DNA of 5,894 nucleotides from assembly GCA_946490455.1 (NCBI GenBank), contig CAMLXE010000122.1, forward strand, positions 1-5,894, written 5' to 3'. This DNA is from an uncultured Desulfovibrio sp. (GTDB taxonomy: Bacteria; Desulfobacterota; Desulfovibrionia; Desulfovibrionales; Desulfovibrionaceae). The translations under genes were made by a program, and so were the position numbers. Of this stretch, positions 1-5,461 are shown piece by piece. Under the pieces are notes generated by a model. It saw only the letters and a list, made by a program, of their open reading frames with translations. It was not told where the DNA came from and ran no database searches. Numbering within the stretch: position 1 is the stretch's first letter; every line of letters begins with the position of its first letter.

Positions 1-370
1 GCCCTTCGTCAAAGGAGCCCAGAATGGCCATGGCGCCAATGCAGAACAGGACCGATGCATTGACCATGCCTTCCGTAAAAAGGGGATTGGACGACTTCAG
101 CCGTTTCTTGACCATGTCCCCTATGTGCATGAGACGGGCTTCAAGATTGCACAGTTCTCCCACCAGGGAACCAATGACGATGCTGAAGATGACCACAAGG
201 GGCTTTTCCGTCAGCAGCGCCATCTTGATCCCGATGACAAGAACGCACAGGCCAAGTCCCTGAAAGACAATACGACGGACGCGTTCCGGCAGGTGCGAGC
301 CAAAGGCCAGTCCCACGGCGCCGCCCAGTACGATGCCCAGTGCGTTGACCAGAGCCCCGATGGGAATCAT
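1..370 (-). CDS. DUF554/YqgA-type membrane protein, 3' part missing
   Basis: Reading the minus strand from the ATG at 368-370 gives 123 open codons to the window edge with no stop, so the C-terminal part lies outside. The product starts MIPIGALVNALGIVLGG and has hydrophobic, glycine-rich segments at about residues 3-25, 37-52, 57-73 and 103-119. It also carries GLCVLVIGIKMAL, the GSLVGE motif and the segment FTEGMVNASVLFCIGAMAIL. This pattern matches the DUF554 (YqgA/YdfK) inner-membrane family, whose function is not established; a transport role is often guessed. The ATG overlaps the TGA of the upstream hydrogenase protease gene as ATGA. An AAGGA Shine-Dalgarno (377-381) sits 6 bases before it, so translation is probably coupled and the two genes share an mRNA. 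The start is well supported. Family assignment is from remembered motifs only. Confidence 0.85.
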   Translation of the reverse strand, partial: MIPIGALVNALGIVLGGAVGLAFGSHLPERVRRIVFQGLGLCVLVIGIKMALLTEKPLVVIFSIVIGSLVGELCNLEARLMHIGDMVKKRLKSSNPLFTEGMVNASVLFCIGAMAILGSFDEG

Positions 371-876
371 GCCGAATCCTTTGCTGCTTCGGTCTGGCTG
401 CTGTCCCGGTTGGCATCCAGCCAGGCGTGAATTTCCTTGCGGGCCTGCTCCAGATAGGCGGGGAAAACAGCCTGCACAGCAGGCGAAAGCCCTATGTTCC
501 AGGTTATGTAGTCTTCTGGTTCAACACCAAGGACATGGAGCGTTATCTTTTGTCTGAACAGCAGCTGGGCCATTCGGAGCGAATCAATGAGATCAATGTC
601 GTGGATGGAAAGCCGCTGCTTCTCATCCTTGACCAGAGCGTCTTCATCCAGACGATAGATCGTACCCGGTTTACCCTTCGCGTGAACGACATCCAGTACG
701 AAAATATGATCGAAGTCCTTGAAAGAATAGAAAATATCCTGTGTAAATGTCCCGCCCTCACGAATGACGACCTGTTCCGGCCATGTTTCCTTGAGGAGTT
801 CCTGTGCGGCAAAGACCCCTACACCATCGTCTGTCAGCAGCATATTGCCAATGCCGAGTACCAGCAGTCTTTTCAT
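367..876 (-). CDS. [NiFe]-hydrogenase maturation endopeptidase (HybD/HyaD family, peptidase M52)
   Basis: A 169-residue protein of the usual size for the family that clips the C-terminal tail from the large subunit of [NiFe] hydrogenases after Ni-Fe insertion, in the cytoplasm. The N terminus MKRLLVLGIGNMLLTDDGVG carries the GxGN...DDGxG signature. The three nickel-recognition positions of HybD (E16, D62, H93) map to D17, D62 (in FVLDVV) and H92 (in LSIHDIDL). Aspartate at the first position is seen in the HycI branch, whereas HybD and HyaD have glutamate. GVEPEDYITWNIGLSPAV at 117-134 is the typical C-terminal family motif. The start has a GAGG Shine-Dalgarno (882-885) 5 bases upstream. The last codons overlap the DUF554 start. 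No hydrogenase structural gene or hyp gene is in the window, so the substrate enzyme is not identified. The family call is secure; the exact subtype (HybD, HyaD, HynC or HysD) is not. Confidence 0.92.
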   Translation of the reverse strand: MKRLLVLGIGNMLLTDDGVGVFAAQELLKETWPEQVVIREGGTFTQDIFYSFKDFDHIFVLDVVHAKGKPGTIYRLDEDALVKDEKQRLSIHDIDLIDSLRMAQLLFRQKITLHVLGVEPEDYITWNIGLSPAVQAVFPAYLEQARKEIHAWLDANRDSSQTEAAKDSA

Positions 877-1138
877 GAAAACCTCATGGGGTGCGAATAC
901 GTTCCGAAGTCGTGGAAATGCGGCATGAATCAGACAGATTGCCGTCCGGCTATTTTCGCAGCAATGGAAACTTTCTTCAAGTGCTTTCTCCTTTCGTCCC
1001 TGTCGGTTTCAGACTGCGTGAACGGCGAATCCGGCCGGCGGGCTATGAAATCAGACAAGATCAGGGGGTCATGCGGTCGAACAGCCAGATATGAAAAATT
1101 TCCTTGCTGTGGTGGGGACTCTTTTCCCCCAGGAGTAT
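877..1138. other. Gene-free gap between htpG terminator and hydrogenase protease gene
   Basis: About 260 bases without a convincing gene. In the minus orientation it holds, in order: a weak hairpin TGGGGG/TCCCCA at 1113-1131 just after the htpG terminator; a GC-rich patch near 1031-1040; a possible 16-codon TTG-initiated reading frame with a good Shine-Dalgarno (930-980); a possible sigma70-like promoter (952-980); and the Shine-Dalgarno of the protease gene. The short minus-strand frame that spans the gap runs through the htpG terminator and resembles nothing known. Confidence 0.6.
952..980 (-). promoter_or_regulatory. Possible sigma70-like promoter for hydrogenase protease operon
   Basis: TTGAAG (975-980) is followed after exactly 17 bases by GAAAAT (952-957), each matching its consensus hexamer at 4 of 6 positions. 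It points at the protease gene and would leave a leader of about 70 bases. The spacing is ideal but the hexamers are only moderate, so this is a candidate. The same TTG could instead start a short leader peptide. Confidence 0.3.
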
Positions 1139-1168
1139 AAAAAGGCCGGAACCACAGGTCCCGGCCTT
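1139..1168 (-). terminator. Rho-independent terminator of htpG
   Basis: AAGGCCGG (1142-1149) and CCGGCCTT (1161-1168) form a perfect 8-base-pair stem. ACC/GGT inside it can extend the stem past one mismatch to a 3-base loop. On the minus strand the stem is followed by TTTTT (1139-1143). It begins 5 bases after the htpG stop codon, which indicates that the htpG transcript ends here and that the next gene needs its own promoter. Confidence 0.9.
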
Positions 1169-1173
1169 GCATG

Positions 1174-3105
1174 TTACAGCTTCTTCATGTCTGCGTACCA
1201 TGCACCGGCATGTTCCAGCAGGCGCGTAGCGCGAGTGGCCAGTTCATGCGGGTCTTTCAGATACCCGTCCAGCAGCAGGGTTGCGTCAAAGAGGTTCTGA
1301 ATCATTTCTGCAAGCTGGGGATCTTCAGGGTCTGCCTTGTGAATTTTCAGCAGATTGCGCAACAGGGGATGTTCACGGTTGACTTCAAGGATTTTCTGAG
1401 GAATCGAGTCATCCTTCTGCAGAACCCGCATCAGCTTGTCCATGGATGAGGTAATGCCTTCATCGGCAGCCACAAGGCAGGCCGGACTGTCGGCCAGACG
1501 ATGCGAGACGCGGACATCCTTGATCTGGTCACCGAGAACCTTGCGGATGGTGGCAAGCAGCTGATCAAAGGCCGAAAGGTCTTCACCTGAAAGGGGTGCA
1601 GCCTTTGGCGCATCTTCGGCATCGGGATAGGTATCCAGAATGCTGTTGTCTGCAAGTTCCACGGCCTTGAAGGAGAAGTCCTTGTACTTGCCGAGTGTTT
1701 CAAGGGCAAATTCGTCAACCGGCTCATAGAGGTAGAGAACTTCCAGTCCCTTGCGGCGGAAGATTTCGCTGTGCGGACTGGTCTTTGCGGCTTCACGGCC
1801 GGGAGCTGCAATATACCAGATCTCTTTCTGCCCCTCTTTGGCCCGGGAAATGTACTCATCCAGCGAGGTCAGATCGTCAGCCTCATTCAGGGCCGAAGAG
1901 TTGAAGCGCAGCAGGGGCGTAATGCGGTCACGGTTGACAAAATCGCTGTAGCCAAGCTTGAAGACCTTACCATGCAGCCGCCAGAATGCATTGTATTTTT
2001 CAGGATCAGATTCGGCGAGCTTTTCCAGATGTCCCAGAACCTGCTTGGAGATGGTCTGAGAAATCTTGCGCAGCACCACGTTTTCCTGAAGCGTTTCACG
2101 GGAGATGTTCAGAGGCAGGTCTTCCGTATCCACAACGCCGCGCAGGAAGGCAAGATATTCAGGAATAAGTTCCTTGTTTTCACGCTGAATGAGTACACGC
2201 CGCGCGTAGAGATCCAGTCCCCAGTGATCGCGGAACGTTCCAAAATAATCCTGTGTCGTGTCCGGAACAAAGAGCAGCGCATTGAACTGGACCGGCGCAT
2301 CCACTGAAAGGTGCAGCGTATCCAGAGGCGCCTTCTGATCGTAGGTCAGGAACTTGTAGAATTCGTCGTACTGCTCTTTCTTGATGGAAAACTTGGGTTC
2401 ACGCCAGAGCGCGGGAGTCGTGTTGATCCGATCACCTTCCAGGAAAATGGGGAAGGGAATGAAACTGGAATGGGTGCGGATGATGTTTTCAAGTCTGTAG
2501 CGTTCAAGAAATTCCTTGGCGTCATCCTTGATGTAGGCACGGATGGTTGTTCCGCGATGAACTTCTTCCTGTTCCGGAGCTTCGGATACCGTAAAGGTTC
2601 CGGTGCCGTCAGAAGTCCAGAGATGGGCAGGCTCGTCAGCAAAGGCCGAGCGGGAAAGCACTTCAACCTTGTCGGCAACCATGAAGACGGAATAGAAGCC
2701 GATACCAAAGCGTCCGATAATGCTTGCCGCATCTCCCTTGCCTTCTTCCGATTCCGCAGATTCAGCGGGCTTGTGGGAGGCCAGTTCGTTCAGAAAGGCT
2801 TCCGAACCGGAGTGGGCAATGGTACCGAGGTTTTCCACCATTTCCTCTCTGGTCATGCCGATACCCGTATCCGTGACGGTGAGGATATTCTGGACCTTGT
2901 CCACGGAAATACGGATTTCCAGAGGCAGTTCGGCTTCACGGGCCGTCTTGCCCTGAGTCTGCATGAAACGCAGTTTGTCCAGCGCGTCAGAAGCATTGGA
3001 GATCAGTTCCCGCAAAAAGATTTCACGGTTGGAGTAAAGGGAATGGGTCAGAATATTGAGTACCTTCCGTGTTTCGGCACGGAATTCATGGTTGGTTTCA
3101 GACAT
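1174..3105 (-). CDS. htpG: Molecular chaperone HtpG (bacterial Hsp90)
   Basis: A 643-residue full-length Hsp90, an ATP-driven cytoplasmic chaperone dimer that remodels client proteins together with DnaK. The N-terminal GHKL ATPase domain (about 1-230) shows RELISNASDALDKLRF at 32-47 (catalytic E33, N37), DTGIGMT at 79-85 (D79 binds adenine) and the lid/glycine motif GRFGIGFYSVF at 131-141. The middle domain (about 235-500) includes LPLNISRETLQ at 330-340 with the catalytic arginine R336. The C-terminal dimerisation domain follows. The lid region carries an acidic, low-complexity stretch at about 111-126 that makes it roughly 11 residues longer than in E. coli HtpG as I recall it. The start ATG at 3103-3105 is fixed by AGGAGG (3114-3119) 8 bases upstream. 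A terminator lies just after the stop, so the gene appears monocistronic. No CIRCE element is visible upstream. Confidence 0.98.
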   Translation of the reverse strand: MSETNHEFRAETRKVLNILTHSLYSNREIFLRELISNASDALDKLRFMQTQGKTAREAELPLEIRISVDKVQNILTVTDTGIGMTREEMVENLGTIAHSGSEAFLNELASHKPAESAESEEGKGDAASIIGRFGIGFYSVFMVADKVEVLSRSAFADEPAHLWTSDGTGTFTVSEAPEQEEVHRGTTIRAYIKDDAKEFLERYRLENIIRTHSSFIPFPIFLEGDRINTTPALWREPKFSIKKEQYDEFYKFLTYDQKAPLDTLHLSVDAPVQFNALLFVPDTTQDYFGTFRDHWGLDLYARRVLIQRENKELIPEYLAFLRGVVDTEDLPLNISRETLQENVVLRKISQTISKQVLGHLEKLAESDPEKYNAFWRLHGKVFKLGYSDFVNRDRITPLLRFNSSALNEADDLTSLDEYISRAKEGQKEIWYIAAPGREAAKTSPHSEIFRRKGLEVLYLYEPVDEFALETLGKYKDFSFKAVELADNSILDTYPDAEDAPKAAPLSGEDLSAFDQLLATIRKVLGDQIKDVRVSHRLADSPACLVAADEGITSSMDKLMRVLQKDDSIPQKILEVNREHPLLRNLLKIHKADPEDPQLAEMIQNLFDATLLLDGYLKDPHELATRATRLLEHAGAWYADMKKL

Positions 3106-3112
3106 GAAGGAA

Positions 3113-3130
3113 TCCTCCTCAGAAAAAACA
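3113..3130 (-). promoter_or_regulatory. htpG ribosome binding site with upstream U-tract
   Basis: On the minus strand a run of six T (3122-3127) is followed by GAGGAGGA (3113-3120), with AGGAGG 8 bases from the ATG. The Shine-Dalgarno is near perfect. The U-run could act as a ribosomal protein S1 landing site or pair loosely with the purine-rich site, but the short gap between them makes a stable thermometer hairpin unlikely. Confidence 0.75.
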
Positions 3131-3137
3131 GGGGTTG

Positions 3138-3169
3138 ATTATCCGGAACAGCGGATACCGGCAGGTCAA
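3138..3169 (-). promoter_or_regulatory. Possible htpG promoter overlapping a dyad
   Basis: GATAAT (3138-3143) resembles a -10 box at 5 of 6 positions, and TTGACC (3164-3169) resembles a -35 box, but the 20-base spacer is longer than sigma70 normally accepts. A perfect 6-base inverted repeat TATCCG-N6-CGGATA (3140-3157) lies across the spacer and -10 box, which is where a repressor would bind. Either the promoter needs an activator or these boxes are chance matches. Confidence 0.25.
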
Positions 3170-3220
3170 AGCATGCTTCCTGATTGGGCAGAAGGTCCGA
3201 AAGAGGGAAGCAAAGGGCCT

Positions 3221-3250
3221 TGACAAAAGATCCGGCCCTTGCCGGATGAT
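3221..3250 (+). promoter_or_regulatory. Possible plus-strand promoter inside the large dyad
   Basis: TTGACA (3221-3226) is a perfect -35 hexamer. GATGAT (3245-3250) matches 4 of 6 positions of the -10 consensus at an 18-base spacing. Transcription would start near 3257 and run toward the 3' end of prfA, opposite to every gene in the window. No plus-strand gene follows, so if real it would make a non-coding RNA. Confidence 0.25.
3225..3247 (-). terminator. Possible second terminator hairpin downstream of prfA
   Basis: On the minus strand a 7-base-pair GC-rich stem ATCCGGC/GCCGGAT with an AAGG loop is followed directly by CTTTT (3225-3229). It could catch transcripts that pass the first prfA terminator. 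It lies inside the large dyad and may instead be one arm of that larger structure. Confidence 0.35.
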
Positions 3251-3307
3251 CTTCTCTGGAGATAAGTCTGTCCGTGACATCGTCAAGGCCCTTCGGGGCT
3301 TCCACGC

Positions 3308-3342
3308 AAAAAGGGACGTCTCCTTCTGCGGAAAACGTCCCT
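3308..3342 (-). terminator. Rho-independent terminator of the rpmE-DUF1385-prfA block
   Basis: AGGGACGT (3312-3319) and ACGTCCCT (3335-3342) form a perfect 8-base-pair stem with a 15-base loop, followed on the minus strand by a five-T run (3308-3312). It starts about 25 bases after the prfA stop. The loop is longer than usual and can form a small hairpin of its own. Read on the plus strand the stem is followed by CTTGCTGTCTT, so weak termination in that direction is also possible. Confidence 0.85.
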
Positions 3343-3367
3343 CTTGCTGTCTTATATCCTGTTTTGC

Positions 3368-4438
3368 CTATTCGCTCGCCTGTGCCTTGAGGGCTTCCGT
3401 CTGAGCGTGGGTTACCAGCGCATCCACAAGTTCCTCGATTTCTCCTTCCATGACCCTGTTCAGGCTGTACAGCGTCAGATTGATGCGGTGGTCTGTGACG
3501 CGTCCCTGCGGGAAGTTGTAGGTCCGGATGCGTTCGGAACGGTCTCCGGAACCGACCTGGGCCCGGCGCTGGTCAGCCATGGCTGCATTCTGTTCTTCCT
3601 GCTTGAGCTGAAGCAGACGGGAGCAGAGAATCTTGAGACCCTTGGCCTTGTTCTTGTGCTGGGATTTTTCATCCTGACAGCAGACCACGAGACCGGTAGG
3701 AATGTGGGTGACGCGTACGGCAGAGTCGGTGGTATTTACGCTCTGACCTCCGGGGCCGGAAGAACGGTACACGTCAAACCGCAGGTCTTCGGGCTTGAGG
3801 TCGATATCCACTTCTTCAGCTTCCGGCATGATGGCCACCGTAGCGGCCGACGTATGAATACGTCCCTGAGATTCCGTTGCAGGAACTCGCTGTACACGAT
3901 GGGTTCCCGATTCAAATTTCAGACGGCTGTACACCTTGTCTCCGGAAATGAGCGCAATGACTTCCTTGTAGCCTCCGTTATCGGATGGGCTTTCGCTCAT
4001 CAGCTCCACTTTCCAGTTCATCTTTTCGGCATACCGGCAGTACATGCGGAAGAGGTCTCCGGCAAAAAGCGCAGCTTCTTCACCACCTGTACCGGCGCGA
4101 ATTTCAAGAATGATGTTCTTTTCGTCCAGCGGGTCCGTAGGCAGAAGCAGGATTTTCAGTTCGTGTTCAAGCTGAGGAATCTTCTCTTCAATGAGCTTGA
4201 TTTCCTCATGTGCCATTTCACGAATATCCGGGTCGGAGTCGCTCAGCAGCTCCTGATTGTCAGCGAGATTCTGCTTGAGTTCCCTGTACTGCCGGAAGAT
4301 TTCCACCACGGGCTTCAGATCTGCATGAGCCTTGGTCAGCTTGCGGTAGCGATCCTGATCATTGAAAATATCGGGAGCTGCAAGTTCCTGTTCAAGATCA
4401 ATATATTTTTTTTCAAGACTTTCGAGTTTGGCAAGCAT
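3368..4438 (-). CDS. prfA: Peptide chain release factor 1 (RF1)
   Basis: A 356-residue class I release factor that recognises UAA and UAG in the ribosomal A site and triggers release of the finished peptide. The N-terminal helical domain (about 1-100) precedes the PCRF domain, with RAGTGGEEAALFAGDLFRMY at 114-133. Stop-codon reading uses the PxT tripeptide, here PAT at 186-188 within RVPATESQGRIHTSA, which marks RF1 rather than RF2 (SPF). The catalytic GGQ is at 230-232 in SSGPGGQSVNTTDSAVR; its glutamine is normally methylated by PrmC. The length is normal. The start ATG has GGAG (4445-4448) 6 bases upstream, directly abutting the TAA of the DUF1385 gene, and the two genes are only 3 bases apart, so translation is very likely coupled. 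The gene ends in TAG and is followed by a terminator. prmC, a common partner, is not adjacent. Confidence 0.98.
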   Translation of the reverse strand: MLAKLESLEKKYIDLEQELAAPDIFNDQDRYRKLTKAHADLKPVVEIFRQYRELKQNLADNQELLSDSDPDIREMAHEEIKLIEEKIPQLEHELKILLLPTDPLDEKNIILEIRAGTGGEEAALFAGDLFRMYCRYAEKMNWKVELMSESPSDNGGYKEVIALISGDKVYSRLKFESGTHRVQRVPATESQGRIHTSAATVAIMPEAEEVDIDLKPEDLRFDVYRSSGPGGQSVNTTDSAVRVTHIPTGLVVCCQDEKSQHKNKAKGLKILCSRLLQLKQEEQNAAMADQRRAQVGSGDRSERIRTYNFPQGRVTDHRINLTLYSLNRVMEGEIEELVDALVTHAQTEALKAQASE

Positions 4439-4441
4439 TGG

Positions 4442-4448
4442 TTACTCC
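4442..4448 (-). promoter_or_regulatory. prfA ribosome binding site abutting the upstream stop
   Basis: On the minus strand GGAG (4445-4448) runs directly into the TAA of the DUF1385 gene (4442-4444), and the prfA ATG follows 3 bases later. A ribosome terminating on the first gene sits over the start site of the second, which is the classic layout for termination-reinitiation coupling. Confidence 0.8.
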
Positions 4449-5461
4449 GGTTGGCAGGTAGGCGTTCTGAAATGGGGAGGATTTTGTCCTGTCGCACCGG
4501 CAAGTGCAGCTACGGCTACTTCAAGCTGCTTTCTGTCCGGTTCCCGAGTGGTCAGCAGTTGCAGAAACATGCCGGGAGCACGAAGAATACGACCCCATAC
4601 GGAATCTCCCAGGCGTGCGGCATAACGAATGAGTTCATAGGACAGCGCACTGATGGGAATCATCAGCAACACCTTGAAAAAGATGGTTACAGCATGTTTG
4701 AGGACAGACGATTCCGGCGTCCAGAAAAGCAGAAGCAGGGGAACCAGAATCGTATGCAGCAGGATGGCAATGGACATGACAAACAGGAGAAAGGTCGTCC
4801 CACAGCGAGGGTGAAGGCGACTGAACAGTCCTGCGTTGTCCGCATTGACTTCTCTTCCTGATTCATAGGCATGAATCGTCTTGTGTTCGGCGCCATGGTA
4901 GCAGAACACACGCCGGATATCCGGCAAAAGAGAGATCCCCAGAATATAACCGACAAAAATAAGAAACTTGAACAGCCCATCCCAGATATGGAATGAAATG
5001 CCGTTTACGTCTCCACCGAGTCCAAGCCAGTTCATGGCTATGGAAAGGACATGCGGAACCACAACAAACAGGCCCACGGCAAGGGCAATAGAAATAATCA
5101 TGGTGATGACGAGGTGCCAGCCCTTGATTTCATCTTCATCCTGTCCTGCACTGCATTCCGCAGAACGATTCAACGCCTTGATGCCATTGACCAGGGTTTC
5201 TATGAGTGTGGGGAAGCCACGCAGAAAGGGTCTTTTCAGAAGAGGATGCCGTGTAAGGCTGTACCATGGATGCGTTTCCACATTGATACTGCCGTCGGGG
5301 AGTCGAACAGCCAGTGCATAACGGTCCCCGTTGCGCATCATTACGCCTTCCATAACGGCCTGGCCACCCACAAGCGGGGCTGGAGCCAGAAAGGGAAGAT
5401 ATCTGAGCCAGCGAAAGGCCGATCTGCCATACGAAGGTATTGGGGAACAGGGATGAAACAT
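4442..5461 (-). CDS. DUF1385 (YqhQ-like) multi-pass membrane protein
   Basis: A 339-residue protein recognised by three DUF1385 hallmarks: PLVGGQAVMEGVMMRNG (29-45), VFCYHGAEHKTIHAYESG (185-202) and HPRCGTTFLLFV (217-228). Hydrophobic segments lie at about 115-146, 160-179, 223-247 and 256-275, so the protein is in the inner membrane with the conserved HGAEH loop between the second and third segments. The function of the family is unknown to me. The motif HxxEH (189-193), with H197, E200, H217 and C220 nearby, looks like a possible metal site. ATG 5461 is the only usual start codon between the upstream in-frame stop and the first conserved motif except GTG at residue 31, and AAGGA (5471-5475) lies 9 bases upstream. 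It gives a 28-residue N-terminal lead before PLVGG, which seems long for the family. The gene lies between rpmE and prfA, an order I recall in other anaerobes. Confidence 0.9.
   Translation of the reverse strand: MFHPCSPIPSYGRSAFRWLRYLPFLAPAPLVGGQAVMEGVMMRNGDRYALAVRLPDGSINVETHPWYSLTRHPLLKRPFLRGFPTLIETLVNGIKALNRSAECSAGQDEDEIKGWHLVITMIISIALAVGLFVVVPHVLSIAMNWLGLGGDVNGISFHIWDGLFKFLIFVGYILGISLLPDIRRVFCYHGAEHKTIHAYESGREVNADNAGLFSRLHPRCGTTFLLFVMSIAILLHTILVPLLLLFWTPESSVLKHAVTIFFKVLLMIPISALSYELIRYAARLGDSVWGRILRAPGMFLQLLTTREPDRKQLEVAVAALAGATGQNPPHFRTPTCQPE

Larger units (their letters stand above)
3206..3303. repeat. 98-base imperfect inverted repeat enclosing smaller hairpins
   Basis: On the plus strand, GGAAGC (3206-3211) pairs with GCTTCC (3298-3303). 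After an asymmetric internal loop (A against CGGG), AAGGGCCTTGAC (3213-3224) pairs perfectly with GTCAAGGCCCTT (3282-3293), giving 18 pairs in all. The enclosed 57 bases hold ATCCGGC/GCCGGAT around a 4-base loop near 3230-3247 and TGTC-CGT-GACA at 3269-3279, so a three-way-junction fold is possible. An alternative plus-strand hairpin GCCC-UUCG-GGGC (3288-3299) competes with the outer stem. A perfect 12-base dyad in a gap this short is not expected by chance (very roughly one in a thousand). Its role is unknown. Confidence 0.7.
3106..3307. other. Structured intergenic region between prfA and htpG
   Basis: About 200 bases with no credible gene but several dyads: the large repeat 3206-3303, a perfect 10-base palindrome AAGCATGCTT (3169-3178), and a TATCCG/CGGATA dyad (3140-3157). 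It lies between the prfA terminator and the htpG ribosome binding site, so it must hold the htpG promoter. Two weak candidates are visible on the minus strand: TTGACG (3281-3286) with TATCTC (3259-3264) at 16 bases, and TTGACC (3164-3169) with GATAAT (3138-3143) at an over-long 20 bases. No sigma32-type CCCCAT box is evident. Confidence 0.6.

Noticed and set aside
871..880. TTTCATGAAA palindrome over the protease start codon
   Set aside because: Any ATG with AAA after it and TTT before it makes this. The gene's MK start and the Shine-Dalgarno spacing explain it without an operator.
1070..1087. TGG-N10-GC arrangement resembling a sigma54 -24/-12 promoter before the protease gene
   Set aside because: Only the GG and GC positions match; the remaining consensus bases are absent.
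427..1140. 237-codon plus-strand open frame over the protease gene and the gap upstream
   Set aside because: Most of it is antisense to the hydrogenase protease, and the rest has no motif.
930..1172. 80-codon minus-strand frame between htpG and the protease
   Set aside because: Its ATG lies inside the htpG terminator and the product resembles nothing. Only the last 16 codons have a ribosome site, noted separately at low confidence.
1771..2307. 178-codon plus-strand open frame opposite htpG
   Set aside because: Same reason: a shadow of the htpG middle domain.
2311..3138. 275-codon plus-strand open frame opposite htpG
   Set aside because: Antisense to conserved htpG coding sequence, with no recognisable domain and no ribosome binding site of note.
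3106..3307. CIRCE or classical sigma32 element upstream of htpG
   Set aside because: Looked for TTAGCACTC-N9-GAGTGCTAA and CTTGAA/CCCCAT pairs on the minus strand; neither is present.
3344..4861. 505-codon plus-strand open frame across prfA and the DUF1385 gene
   Set aside because: It lies opposite two confidently recognised minus-strand genes, shows no family motif, and spans the prfA-DUF1385 junction and stop signals. It is a complement artefact of coding bias.
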